A stretch of DNA of 32,704 bases from an uncultured Prevotella sp. (GCA_944321645.1 CALUMB010000029.1:1-32704), one strand, 5' to 3'; positions 8,807 through 17,528 are shown, numbered from the stretch's first letter. Notes: generated by a model from the sequence alone, not told the origin. Numbers and translations: made by a program.

Positions 8807-10105
8807 TCACTCCTCGGCGGGCTTTTCTTCCTCTTTCTCGCGCGAGACGAGCAGCTTGTCGATGCGCGCCCCGTCCATGTCGATTACCTCGAACTTGAAG
8901 TTTTCCCACACAAACGTCTCGCCGCAGCCCGGCACGTGGTCGAGCTTGTAGAGGCACAGCCCGCCCACGGTGTTGTAGTCTTCGTCGTCGAGCAGGTCTT
9001 CCTTGCCGAAGTAGCTAAGGAAGTCGTACATGGGGCATTGCCCGTCTACGAACCATTCCTCGCCTTCCTTGCGCGGGATGATGTATGGTTCCTCCTCTAC
9101 CGGTTCGGGAACTGTGCCGACGATGCTCTCGAGGATGTCCTTCAGGGTGATGATTCCGATGCACGAGCCATACTCGTCGCACACCAGCCCGGTGCTGATG
9201 TGCGACGACTTCATGTTTTCGAGCACTTTGTAGACGTCGGTGTTCTCGTAGAAGTAAGTAGGCTCCTGCATTATCTTGTGGAGGTCGAAGTCCTTTTCGC
9301 CAAGCGCGAGGAATAGGTCTTTGATGGTGACCACGCCCTTTACGTGGTCGAGGTCGCCTTCCGCCACGGGGTAGACGGCGTACATATTCTCCTTGATTAT
9401 GTCCTTCACCTGTTCCGCCGTCATGTTGCAGTCGAGCCAGGTAAGTTCGCTGCGGTGCGTCATTATGGCGTCCACCTCGAGGTCGCCCACGAGGAACACG
9501 CGGCGCATGATGTCTTGTTCGACCGGCTGCACCTCGCCGTCTTCGGCCCCTTCGCGTATTATCGACTTTATTTCTTCCTCCGTCACCTTGCTCTCTTTGT
9601 CCTTCAGCCCGGTCAGGTTGAATATTAAGGAAGTGCTCTTAGACAGGAACCACACGAAGGGGTAGGCTATCGTGGACAGCGCGTACATGGGCATTGCCAC
9701 GCCCTTGGCTGCCTTTTCGGCCACGGTCAGGCCGATGCGCTTAGGCACCAGCTCGCCGAGGATGAGCGTTAGGTAGGTGACGACGACCACGATGATTGTC
9801 TGCGAGAGCATCGAGGCGTAGTGTGTGGCCAGCCCCATGCCTGCAAGCCATGCCGAAAACAGCTCGGCCACCTTGTTGCCGGAGTAGATACCGGTGAGTA
9901 TTCCGATGAGTGTGATGCCGATTTGCACGGTCGAGAGGAAGCGGTCCGGCTCCTTCGCGAGCTTGAGGGCGTATCTGGCGGAGCGCAGCCCGTTGTCGGC
10001 GTCGGCCTGCAGGCTCGACTTCCGTGCCGAAATGAGCGCGATTTCTGACATTGAGAACACGCCGTTGAGCAGAATCAGGCAGATGATGATTAGAATTTCT
10101 TCCAT
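8807..10105 (-). CDS. CNNM/CorC-type membrane protein (DUF21-CBS-CorC_HlyC)
   Basis: A 432-residue protein of the 'hemolysin family' (UPF0053), related to CNNM and CorC Mg2+/Co2+ transport proteins. Residues 1-195 form the DUF21 membrane domain with about four hydrophobic segments, including LGELVPKRIGL. A CBS pair spans about 205-330 (IMTHRSELTW, GVVTIKDLFLAL, then CDEYGSCIGIITLKDILE). The C-terminal CorC_HlyC domain contains VGGLCLYKLDHVPGCGE, and the protein ends in a Glu/Lys-rich tail. The 'hemolysin' label is historical; cation efflux is the likelier role. It is downstream of the M6 protease gene (73-base gap with a weak stem and no T-run), so some read-through is possible. Confidence 0.93.
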   Translation of the reverse strand: MEEILIIICLILLNGVFSMSEIALISARKSSLQADADNGLRSARYALKLAKEPDRFLSTVQIGITLIGILTGIYSGNKVAELFSAWLAGMGLATHYASMLSQTIIVVVVTYLTLILGELVPKRIGLTVAEKAAKGVAMPMYALSTIAYPFVWFLSKSTSLIFNLTGLKDKESKVTEEEIKSIIREGAEDGEVQPVEQDIMRRVFLVGDLEVDAIMTHRSELTWLDCNMTAEQVKDIIKENMYAVYPVAEGDLDHVKGVVTIKDLFLALGEKDFDLHKIMQEPTYFYENTDVYKVLENMKSSHISTGLVCDEYGSCIGIITLKDILESIVGTVPEPVEEEPYIIPRKEGEEWFVDGQCPMYDFLSYFGKEDLLDDEDYNTVGGLCLYKLDHVPGCGETFVWENFKFEVIDMDGARIDKLLVSREKEEEKPAEE

Positions 10106-10178
10106 TTATGGTTTGGTGAATGTTTGTTCCTCTTTTGTTGCCGCGCCCGCCTTGCCGTGGCATTGCGGGCGGTGAGGG

Positions 10179-11969
10179 CTATCTGTTCGTTATTTTTTGT
10201 GTTTTACCGTTGTCTTCCTTGATTATGTAAATGCCAGCAGGGACGTTAGCGTCCAGCCTGCCTTCTGCGTCGGTGCGGCCAATCTTGCGCCCTTGCAGGT
10301 CGTATACGGTGGCGGCAGAATGGCCTGTCGCCGGGTCGGGCTTTGGCGCTGCTATGCCCGACGTTGACTGCCCGGCGTTGTGGTTGGCGAAGTTGAACGA
10401 TACGGTCCCGTTGGCCTCGTCGTGGCGGATGCCTGTTATGGGCTTGCCCATATAGTATGTGCCGGCCTTGTTTGCGTTGTAGACAATGGCGGCTGGCGTG
10501 GAGTTGTCCGTCAGCGAGTCGTTGCCGGCGTATGGGTATGCCACGTTTGCGTCCGGCGTATATATGCCGCTGGCGGGAATTATGGCCACGCCGGGGTGGT
10601 TGGGGTCGTCGTTGACGGTGTTGTACCACCAGGTTTCCTCGTCGTAGTCGATGTGTGTGATGGTAAGCCCGCTGCCCGGCACGTAGGTGTCCCAGCCCGC
10701 TTGCTGGCGGTTTTCGAGCAGGTAGTATTCGTCGGCTGCCTCGTCGGCAGCGTCGTTGCGCACTATATATGCCACGCCGCCGTTGCCCATCGGCTGCAGG
10801 CCGTGTATGGCCGTGTCGGCGTCGAGCACCACGGGGTCTGCCCATCCGCAGGCCATCTTCTCGTAGGCGGAGTAGCCTGCTGGGCACCAGCTGTCGTTGT
10901 TGTAGCTCCCGTTGGACATTAGGTCCCAATTGCTGAGCATATCCAGGCCGGAGTATGTGTAGAGGTCGGGCAGCCCGAGGCAGTGGGAGAACTCGTGGCA
11001 GAACGTGCCAAGGCCGCTAAGGCGGCCCAGCGGGTCGTTGTCTTGCCAGCCAAGCTCGCTGCTGCAGGCATACATATCGACGGAGACGCCGCCTATCTCG
11101 TAGCCGTTTGGCCAGTTGCCGTAGGCCGAGACGTAGTACTCGTGCGGCCAGATGAGCGCGCTGCTGTTGCCCTGCACGTGCTCGCCACCGCCGGCGTAGA
11201 GGATGTACACCATGTCAACGTAGCCGTCGCCGTTCCAGTCGTAGTCCTCGAAGTTGACGCTCCCGGCCACTGCCTGGCAGGCTTCTGCCACAAGCTCGTC
11301 GACGCGCTTGTCCATGTTGGCCCACGAAGGGTCGTTCTCGCCATAGTAGCTGCGCTCGTGCGCCACGGTGACGGGGCCGACGAGGTCGAACTGTATGTTG
11401 AACAGCCCGGCGCTCTGGTCGCGGAAGTAGTCGCTCACGCAGCCCATCGCGCCGTTTTCCGAATATCCGTTCTCGTTGAGAATGTCGTTCCACTGGCTGT
11501 GCGAGTCGTCGGAGAGGAATTTGCGGTCGGGGAACTCGGCCATTATCACCAGTCCGCGCCGCTGGCCCACGTATGCGTTGCGGCTTGCCGCAGTGCGCCT
11601 GGCTGCCCTGCGCCGGCTTGCCTCGTGGCGTCGGGTAGAGCCGGCCTTAGGCATGGCTCGCCGCGCAGCGGTGGCGTGGCGCAGCTCTGTGGCCGTGCGC
11701 TGCGACTTCTCGTGTGCCACCACTCCCGACGAGGCGAGCCCGGCGGAGGTGGCTACTGCGTAGCAATAGTCGCCGCCATCGTTTTCCACGAGGGGGATGC
11801 CGTCGGAAGTTTCGTACCAGTGGGCGTACTCGTCGCCGCAGAGGCGCACAGTGAGGGTTGTGCCGTCAGACTGCGTGACGGTGGTTGGCACTGGCTTGGC
11901 CGGCACGGCAAGGAGCCGCATCTGCCAGGCCTGGAGCACTAAAAGGATGGTGCAGAAGTGTTTTGCCAT
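10179..11969 (-). CDS. Secreted M6-family metalloprotease with type IX secretion-like C-terminus
   Basis: A 596-residue zinc endopeptidase of the immune-inhibitor-A/M6 type. A signal peptide (MAKHFCTILLVLQAW...) leads into a propeptide containing a very Arg/Ala-rich stretch (residues about 95-125). The catalytic domain begins around GLVIMAEFPD. The zinc site HEFSHCLGLPD is at residues 325-335 (H325, E326, H329, D335), with the downstream Met-turn-like WDLMSNGSY. The last 45 residues (VYDLQGRKIGR ... VPAGIYIIK) resemble type A sorting domains recognised by the type IX secretion system, so surface or extracellular location is likely. The start was moved to MAK, because the longer in-frame extension would bury the signal peptide and overlap fumarase. 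A terminator separates it from fumarase. Confidence 0.88.
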   Translation of the reverse strand: MAKHFCTILLVLQAWQMRLLAVPAKPVPTTVTQSDGTTLTVRLCGDEYAHWYETSDGIPLVENDGGDYCYAVATSAGLASSGVVAHEKSQRTATELRHATAARRAMPKAGSTRRHEASRRRAARRTAASRNAYVGQRRGLVIMAEFPDRKFLSDDSHSQWNDILNENGYSENGAMGCVSDYFRDQSAGLFNIQFDLVGPVTVAHERSYYGENDPSWANMDKRVDELVAEACQAVAGSVNFEDYDWNGDGYVDMVYILYAGGGEHVQGNSSALIWPHEYYVSAYGNWPNGYEIGGVSVDMYACSSELGWQDNDPLGRLSGLGTFCHEFSHCLGLPDLYTYSGLDMLSNWDLMSNGSYNNDSWCPAGYSAYEKMACGWADPVVLDADTAIHGLQPMGNGGVAYIVRNDAADEAADEYYLLENRQQAGWDTYVPGSGLTITHIDYDEETWWYNTVNDDPNHPGVAIIPASGIYTPDANVAYPYAGNDSLTDNSTPAAIVYNANKAGTYYMGKPITGIRHDEANGTVSFNFANHNAGQSTSGIAAPKPDPATGHSAATVYDLQGRKIGRTDAEGRLDANVPAGIYIIKEDNGKTQKITNR

Positions 11970-11984
11970 TATGTGACTGTATTG

Positions 11985-12020
11985 AAAAACGAAAGCCCCC
12001 GCCCGCAGGTCCGGGCGAGG
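11985..12020 (-). terminator. Terminator of fumarase
   Basis: On the minus strand CCTCGCCCG pairs with CGGGCGGGG (one T-G) around a 6-base loop, followed by GCTTTCGTTTTT. It starts 14 bases after the fumarase stop and ends just before the protease start. Confidence 0.75.
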
Positions 12021-12034
12021 ACTGCCGCACGGCT

Positions 12035-13684
12035 TTACTTGCCGCACGAGGGTGACCAGGGTTTCAACTGTTTGAAGAAGTCGTTGCCCTTGTCGTCAAC
12101 TAATATGAACGCCGGGAAGTCCACGACGTTTATCTTCCAGATGGCCTCCATTCCGAGTTCCGGGTATTCCACGCACTCGATGCTCTTTATGCTGTTCATG
12201 GAGAGCACCGCAGCCGGGCCGCCGATGCTTCCGAGGTAGAAGCCGCCGTGCTTCTTGCAGGCGTCGGTCACCACCTGCGTGCGGTTGCCCTTGGCTATCA
12301 TCACCATCGAGCCGCCGTGGTCTTGGAACTCGTCGACGTAGGGGTCCATGCGGTTGGCCGTGGTCGGGCCCATCGAGCCGCAGGGCATTCCCTCCGGGGT
12401 CTTGGCCGGGCCGGCGTAGAGCACGGGGTGGTCCTTGAAGTACTGCGGCAGGTCTTCGCCTGCGTCGAGGCGTGCCTTTAGCTTGGCGTGGGCGATGTCG
12501 CGCGCCACTATGATGGTGCCGTTGAGGCTCACGCGGGTGGCCACTGGGTATTGCGAGAGAATCTTGCAAATGTCGGCCATGGGCTGGTTGAGGTCTATGC
12601 GCACGGCGTCGCCCTCGCCTGCATTGCGCAGCTCTTCGGGTATGAGCGAGCCGGGGTTGTCGTCAAGCTTCTCTATCCACACGCCGTCCTTGTCGATTTT
12701 TGCCTTGATGTTGCGGTCGGCCGAGCAGCTCACGCCCAGGCCGATGGGGCAGCTCGCGCCGTGGCGCGGCAGGCGGATGACGCGGATGTCGTGGGCGAAG
12801 TACTTGCCGCCGAACTGTGCGCCGAGGCCGATTCTGTGTGCTTCGTCGAGCAGCTGCCTCTCCAGCTCAACGTCGCGGAAGGCGCGGCCCGTCTCGTCGC
12901 CCGTGGTGGGCAGGCTGTCGTAGTAGTGCGTGGAGGCCAGCTTCACCGTGAGCAGGTTCTTCTCTGCCGACGTGCCGCCTATCACGAAGGCGATGTGGTA
13001 AGGCGGGCAGGCGGCCGTGCCGAGCGTCTTCATCTTCTCTACGAGGAACGGAACGAGCGTGCCGGGATTCTGGATCCTGGCCTTGGTCTCCTGGTAGAAG
13101 TATGTCTTGTTGGCCGAGCCGCCGCCCTTCACCACGCAGAGGAAGCGGTACTCGCAGCCCTCCGTTGCCTCGATGTCAATCTGGGCGGGCAGGTTGCAGC
13201 GCGTGTTCACCTCCTCGTACATTGACAGCGGGGCGTTCTGCGAGTAGCGCAGGTTCTCCTCGGTGTATGTCTTGTAGACTCCGAGCGACAGTGCTTCCTC
13301 GTCGGAGAAGCCCGTCCATACCTGCTGGCCCTTCTCGCCGTGGATGATGGCGGTGCCGGTGTCCTGGCAGAAGGGCAGCTTGCCCTTGCAGGCCACCTCG
13401 GCGTTGCGCAGGAAGGTGAGCGCCACATACTTGTCGTTGTCGCTGGCCTCGGGGTCGGAGAGTATCTTGGCCACCTGCTCGTTGTGCGAGCGGCGCAGCA
13501 GGAAGTTGACGTCGCGGAAGGCCGCGTTGGACAGCATGGTGAGCGCTTCGGGCGACACCTTCAGGATGGGCTTGCCCTCAAACTCGCCCATAGACACTCC
13601 GTCTTTGGTGAGGAGGTAATATTCTGTTTCGTCTTTGCCCAGTTGGAACATCGGGGCATACTTGAATTCAGGTGCTTTTGCCAT
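12035..13684 (-). CDS. fumB: Fumarate hydratase, class I ([4Fe-4S])
   Basis: Single-chain class I fumarase (EC 4.2.1.2) interconverting fumarate and malate, oxygen-sensitive, in the anaerobic reductive branch leading to succinate. At 549 residues it matches FumA/FumB rather than the unrelated class II FumC. The likely cluster ligands are C106 in PFCQDTGT, the Cys in GTAACPPYH (about 226) and a Cys in [14 protein letters not shown] (about 320). The C-terminal domain includes [13 protein letters not shown] and [13 protein letters not shown]. FumA and FumB cannot be told apart by sequence here; the symbol is the one usually given in Bacteroidota. The leader of about 100 bases contains two clean hairpins. 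Confidence 0.95.
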   Translation of the reverse strand: MAKAPEFKYAPMFQLGKDETEYYLLTKDGVSMGEFEGKPILKVSPEALTMLSNAAFRDVNFLLRRSHNEQVAKILSDPEASDNDKYVALTFLRNAEVACKGKLPFCQDTGTAIIHGEKGQQVWTGFSDEEALSLGVYKTYTEENLRYSQNAPLSMYEEVNTRCNLPAQIDIEATEGCEYRFLCVVKGGGSANKTYFYQETKARIQNPGTLVPFLVEKMKTLGTAACPPYHIAFVIGGTSAEKNLLTVKLASTHYYDSLPTTGDETGRAFRDVELERQLLDEAHRIGLGAQFGGKYFAHDIRVIRLPRHGASCPIGLGVSCSADRNIKAKIDKDGVWIEKLDDNPGSLIPEELRNAGEGDAVRIDLNQPMADICKILSQYPVATRVSLNGTIIVARDIAHAKLKARLDAGEDLPQYFKDHPVLYAGPAKTPEGMPCGSMGPTTANRMDPYVDEFQDHGGSMVMIAKGNRTQVVTDACKKHGGFYLGSIGGPAAVLSMNSIKSIECVEYPELGMEAIWKINVVDFPAFILVDDKGNDFFKQLKPWSPSCGK

Positions 13685-13730
13685 AATGATATATTTGTTC
13701 GTTTAATGACTTTGCAATTCGGTGGTGCTT

Positions 13731-13756
13731 GCCGTGCGGTGCGTCTGCCGCACGGC
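13731..13756 (-). repeat. Hairpin in the fumarase leader
   Basis: GCCGTGCGG and CCGCACGGC are exact complements (9 base pairs, 8-base loop), 47 bases upstream of the start and downstream of the predicted -7 box, so the hairpin would be in the mRNA leader. Confidence 0.7.
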
Positions 13757-13760
13757 CACG

Positions 13761-13779
13761 GTGTGCGCATGATGCACAC
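13761..13779 (-). repeat. Second hairpin in the fumarase leader
   Basis: GTGTGC-N7-GCACAC, a perfect 6-base-pair stem, 4 bases from the first hairpin and at the predicted 5' end of the transcript. It could equally be a protein-binding palindrome. Confidence 0.55.
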
Positions 13780-13786
13780 GACACTG

Positions 13787-13815
13787 CAAAGTTACTGAAT
13801 TTTTCTGTATTACAA
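13787..13815 (-). promoter_or_regulatory. Promoter of fumarase
   Basis: TAACTTTG (13794-13787) on the minus strand with TTG (13815-13813) about 18 bases upstream. It predicts a leader close to 100 bases long. Confidence 0.6.
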
Positions 13816-13870
13816 CGTTTTATGTGGGTTAATTTAGCTTGTGTATGAATTTTTAAGGGGCGGCACGGAA

Positions 13871-14225
13871 ATTAAAAGTTAAGAACTTAATAATTAAAAG
13901 TTAAGAATTAAAAATTAAAAGAATATGCTTCTAAAGGCGGGAAGGGGAGCGGCAAACGCCTTCTAAAGGATTCGCCCGCCCCTCCCGCATATCCCCCGGA
14001 AGTGGGTTGGGATTCAGAGCCGGGATTGCCGGCGCAGCAAGCGTTGCACGCAGAAGCAACGTCCGCCTCCTTCCTTCATCCTCCCTTCTCCTGCAAAGCT
14101 ATTGACCGCACTCCCTTCTCCTCTCTCCTTCCTCCCGAAAAACATTCGTCCGCACTCCTGTCTTCCGTCTCCTGTCTCCTGCAACGCTATTGTCTGCACT
14201 CCTGTCTCCTATTTCCTGTCTCCTG
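13871..14225. repeat. Long inverted repeat, left arm, with tandem CTCCTGT units
   Basis: Begins with AT-rich ATTAAAAGTTAAG repeats, then a conserved core (about 13920-14000: GAATATGCTTCTAAAGG and so on), then three tandem units of 43-45 bases at 14093, 14138 and 14181. Each unit reads roughly CAA-CATTCGTCCGCACTCC followed by CTCCTGT repeats. The reverse complement of 15205-15517 matches it nearly colinearly, at roughly three quarters identity by eye. Confidence 0.8.
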
Positions 14226-14639
14226 ATTTTAACATTTCAAAAACCGATGAAATAGGAAATGGAAAATGATTTGTGGCTTGATTTTTTGCGAAAAGGTAGG
14301 GGCGATTTCCTAAGACGTGCCGTTTGGGATTGCGAAACGGCACGTTTTAGAATGCGAAACGGGGCGTTTCGGAAACCAAAACGGCCTTGGCCGCAAACCC
14401 ATTTTTGCCGGAAAACGATGTTTTTCAGGTGCTTTTCGGTTAAAAAAAGGAACTCGTTAATGCAAAATTTGCATAGGTTTGCTTGTAATCCGTTTTAAGC
14501 CAAGCTGTTGCACGATACGGCCAATTTCGCCATATTTGCGGAAAACCCGTCTGTTTTCCGTGAGATGCGGAATTGTGGAGGCTTGAGCGAGCCTGGATTA
14601 ACGCTTTTAAAAGACGTTAACGCGTTCGTTCCGTCCGTC
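14226..14639. other. Non-coding gap with no recognised gene
   Basis: AT-richer DNA between the left inverted-repeat arm and the flavoprotein gene. Apart from GAAACGG cluster B nothing was recognised. The short open frames here cross repeats and look like no known protein. Confidence 0.6.
14315..14400 (+). repeat. Palindromic GAAACGG repeat cluster, copy B
   Basis: Contains GCGAAACGGCACGTTTTAGAAT, GCGAAACGGGGCGTTTCGGAAAC and CAAAACGGCC units in the same orientation and 22-23-base rhythm as copies A and C. It starts with a half unit (ACGTGCCGTTT) and lacks the AACGCGCTG end. Confidence 0.78.
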
Positions 14640-15212
14640 TCAAAGGCGGCCAACCAGGCTTGCGCAGCGTTTCAGTTCGCGGGCGGAGAGGGTGGGGCGG
14701 GCTTTCGTTCCGCCGCGCTGCACCGTGCCTACGATGCGGAAGCCGCTGTAGCGGAGGATTTCGCGCAGTGCGCGTACCGCCCCCGCCGACTGGCCGAAGA
14801 GCACGTTGAACGGCCATGGGGTGGTGCAGGTCGTGACGATGATGGCCCGCTTGCCCTTGTGTAGCGGGCGTGGAAGGCCCCTGCGGCTTTCGCCCATCAT
14901 GCCGTAGACCATGCGGTCGAAGAGCACTTTGAGCTGTCCGGGGATGTTGCCCCAATAGCATGGCGCTCCCACTATCAGTGCGTCGGCACGGCGAAGCAGG
15001 TCGATGGTGCGCTGTGCGTCGTCGTAGGGCAACGTGCATTTGCCTGCCGTGCGGCACGCCATGCAGCCACGGCACGGCTCTACGTGCAGGTCGGCCACGT
15101 CTGTCCACGCCACTTCCGCGCCGCGCCTTGTGGCCTCGTCGCGCATTGCGTTGAGCATCGTGGCAATGTTTCCGCCACGCTTAGGGCTGCCGTTGATGAT
15201 GAGTAGGAGCAT
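14640..15212 (-). CDS. Iron-sulfur-flavoprotein-like NAD(P)H-dependent FMN reductase
   Basis: A 190-residue flavodoxin-fold protein. The FMN phosphate loop is NGSPKRGGN (residues 7-15), followed by GAPCYWGNIPGQLKVLFDR, the segment typical of NADPH-dependent FMN reductases. It also has four closely spaced cysteines, C47, C50, C53 and C59 (CX2CX2CX5C). This compact motif binds [4Fe-4S] in archaeal iron-sulfur flavoproteins (Isf), so electron transfer involving O2 or quinone detoxification is plausible, though not shown. Its length suits the family. The gene stands alone between inverted repeat arms, with no clear promoter box close to the start. Confidence 0.82.
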   Translation of the reverse strand: MLLLIINGSPKRGGNIATMLNAMRDEATRRGAEVAWTDVADLHVEPCRGCMACRTAGKCTLPYDDAQRTIDLLRRADALIVGAPCYWGNIPGQLKVLFDRMVYGMMGESRRGLPRPLHKGKRAIIVTTCTTPWPFNVLFGQSAGAVRALREILRYSGFRIVGTVQRGGTKARPTLSARELKRCASLVGRL

Positions 15213-15517
15213 GGGGCAGGAGTAAGGAAAAAGGAGAAGGGAGTGCAGACGAATGTTGTTTCAGGAGACAGGAGACGGGATACGGGAGTTCAGACAAATG
15301 CTTTGCAGGAGGAAGGAGGATGAAGAATTGATAAAGGGTGTGCAGGCGGTGCTTCCGTTTGCAGCACTTGCTGCGCAGGCAATATAGGCTCTGCATTCCA
15401 ATCCACTTCCTGGGGATAGGCGAAGGGGGCGGGCAAATCCTTTTAAGGCGTTTGCCGCTCCCCTTCCCGCCTTTAGAAGCATATTCTTTTAATTATTAAG
15501 TTCTTAACTTTTAATTT
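15205..15517. repeat. Long inverted repeat, right arm
   Basis: Reverse-complement counterpart of 13871-14225. The core 15421-15484 is nearly identical to 13921-13985, and the AT-rich end 15485-15517 matches the left end. Two tandem CATTTGTCTGAACTCC/CATTCGTCTGCACTCC units lie at about 15235-15310. It covers the last codons and stop of the phosphohexomutase gene and the 5' end of the flavoprotein gene. Confidence 0.8.
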
Positions 15518-16892
15518 CCATCGCCGCTTCCGTCACCTGCTTTGCGATGGCTTCGGCCTCTTCGGGCGACTGCGCCTCGCTGTAGATGCGTATGATTGGC
15601 TCGGTGTTTGACTTGCGCAGGTGTACCCACTTGTCGGCGAAGTCTATCTTAACGCCGTCGGTGTCGTCCACCTTCTCGTCCTTGTAAATCTGCTTGACGC
15701 GCGAGAGTATGGCGTCGATGTCGGTGCCTGGCGTGAGGTCTATGCGGTTTTTTGCCATGAAGTAGTTGGGCAGCGAGGCGCGCAGCTGGCTGGCCTTGCA
15801 GCCCTTTTGCGCCAGCGACGAGAGGAAGAGGGCTATGCCCACGAGGGCGTCGCGGCCGTAGTGGCACTCAGGGTAGATTACCCCGCCGTTGCCCTCGCCG
15901 CCAATCACGGCGCCGGTCTCCTTCATCTTGGCCACCACGTTCACCTCGCCCACGGCAGCGGCGGCGTATTGGCCGCCGTGGGCCGTGGTCACGTCGCGCA
16001 GTGCGCGGGTGGAGCTTAGGTTGCTCACGGTGTTGCCCGGAGTGCGGCCGAGCACATAGTCGGCCACGCTGACGAGCGTGTATTCCTCGCCGAACATCCG
16101 CCCGTCTTCGCAGATGAAGGCGAGGCGGTCTACGTCGGGGTCAACGACTATGCCCAGGTCGTAGCCACCGCTGCCCACCTCGGCCATGATGCCGCCGAGG
16201 TTCTTCTCTAACGGCTCGGGGTTGTGGGCGAAGTCGCCTGTCGGCTCGCCGTTGAGCATGGTGTAGCGCACGCCGAGCCGGTCGAGCAGTTCGGGCAGGA
16301 TGAGTCCGCCAACGCTGTTGATTGCGTCGACGCACACGCGGAACCCGGCCTTGCGCACGGCTTCGGCATCGACCAGCGGCAGTGCCATGACGGCCTCTAC
16401 GTGGCGTGTCTGGAAGCTGTCGTCGGTGCGGTAGCGGCCAAGGCCGTCCACCCCGGCGTAGTCGAAGTCTTCGGCCTCGGCGATGGCGAGCACCTCGGCT
16501 CCCTCGGCCTTGTCGAGGAACTCGCCCTCGGCGTTGAGCAGCTTCAGGGCGTTCCACTGCCTTGGGTTGTGGCTGGCGGTGATTATTATGCCGCCGTCGG
16601 CGCCGCTCATGCGCACGGCCAGCTCCGTGGTGGGGGTGGAGGCCAGGCCTATGTCTGTCACGTCGAATCCGCAGCCGAGCAGCGCCCCGCACACCACTTG
16701 GCGCACCATGTCGCCCGAGATGCGGCCGTCGCGGCCCACAACAATAGTGCCACGCCCTTTGCCGGCGGTGCGTCGGCGGATGAGCGTGGCGTATGCCGTT
16801 GCGAACTTAACTATGTCGAGTGGGTTGAGCGTGTCGCCCGGGCGTCCGCCGATGGTGCCGCGGATGCCCGATATTGATTTGATGAGTGTCAT
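15504..16892 (-). CDS. glmM: Phosphoglucosamine mutase / phosphohexomutase
   Basis: A 462-residue alpha-D-phosphohexomutase. In peptidoglycan precursor synthesis GlmM converts glucosamine-6-P to glucosamine-1-P. The phosphoserine loop TASHNP holds S107. The metal loop DPDVDR is near residue 250, the sugar-recognition motif GEGNGGV near 330, and the phosphate-binding RKSNTEPIIRIY sits at the C-terminus. A GlmM role is favoured, but phosphomannomutase/phosphoglucomutase activity cannot be excluded. The stop codon lies inside the AT-rich end of the right inverted repeat, so the last few residues (EIKS) are repeat-encoded. The DUF4827 lipoprotein gene lies 9 bases upstream, indicating one operon. 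Confidence 0.9.
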   Translation of the reverse strand: MTLIKSISGIRGTIGGRPGDTLNPLDIVKFATAYATLIRRRTAGKGRGTIVVGRDGRISGDMVRQVVCGALLGCGFDVTDIGLASTPTTELAVRMSGADGGIIITASHNPRQWNALKLLNAEGEFLDKAEGAEVLAIAEAEDFDYAGVDGLGRYRTDDSFQTRHVEAVMALPLVDAEAVRKAGFRVCVDAINSVGGLILPELLDRLGVRYTMLNGEPTGDFAHNPEPLEKNLGGIMAEVGSGGYDLGIVVDPDVDRLAFICEDGRMFGEEYTLVSVADYVLGRTPGNTVSNLSSTRALRDVTTAHGGQYAAAAVGEVNVVAKMKETGAVIGGEGNGGVIYPECHYGRDALVGIALFLSSLAQKGCKASQLRASLPNYFMAKNRIDLTPGTDIDAILSRVKQIYKDEKVDDTDGVKIDFADKWVHLRKSNTEPIIRIYSEAQSPEEAEAIAKQVTEAAMEIKS

Positions 16893-16901
16893 TTCTTTAT
16901 G

Positions 16902-17528
16902 CTATCTTTCTCGTTGGTAGGTAATGTCGTAGAAGCACGGATAGACGTTCTGCGAGGCGTAGGTCTGCCCTTGCGAGTGGGGGACGATGAGCTTCACCCG
17001 CGCAATCTCCTCGCCGGGCGTGTCCTGCCGCCCTATCTTTATGTAGGGAAACGGCACGAGCCAGCCCGAAGGCACCGACGAGCCGTAGGTGGAGAACATC
17101 ACCCCGCTGGCGAACGTGGCCGAGTAGGTGGCTCCCTGGCGCACCACCGACATCTTGTCGAACGTGCGGTTGTTGTAGTCGTTGCGCGTCTGCATGGCGT
17201 TGTCGAGAATGTTGTACTCGTAGTAGCGGCAGAGCACGTTCACCTGCTTGTCTTCTTCTATCTGCGAGCCGCAGCCCCGGCGCACTATTTGCATATACAC
17301 GCCGCTGTTGTCGAGGTAGACGTACTCGTTCTTCTCCACGCTGGTGGAGTCGCCCTGGCTGTGGAACTGGCTTTCGCCGATCACGTTTATGCCGTTTGCC
17401 GAGATGTAAGCCTCTATGGCGTCTTGTTCCTTCTCTTTCTTGTCGCCGTAGGTCTCGTAGTCGTCGCACGAGGCGAAGGCCACCACGGCGAGTGCTGCGA
17501 GGAGCAGGCGGGTTGTCTTTTTCGTCAT
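16902..17528 (-). CDS. DUF4827 lipoprotein
   Basis: A 208-residue putative lipoprotein. A Lys-rich N-terminus and hydrophobic stretch end in the lipobox AFASC, with lipidated C21 followed by DD, as in envelope lipoproteins. The rest (EKEQDAIEAYI, YVYLDNSGVYMQIV, PFPYIKIGRQ) resembles the Bacteroidota DUF4827 family, whose function is unknown to me. It is the first gene of the glmM pair, only 9 bases upstream. I remember the same adjacency in Bacteroides, which suggests an envelope-related role, but this is inference. Confidence 0.8.
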   Translation of the reverse strand: MTKKTTRLLLAALAVVAFASCDDYETYGDKKEKEQDAIEAYISANGINVIGESQFHSQGDSTSVEKNEYVYLDNSGVYMQIVRRGCGSQIEEDKQVNVLCRYYEYNILDNAMQTRNDYNNRTFDKMSVVRQGATYSATFASGVMFSTYGSSVPSGWLVPFPYIKIGRQDTPGEEIARVKLIVPHSQGQTYASQNVYPCFYDITYQRER

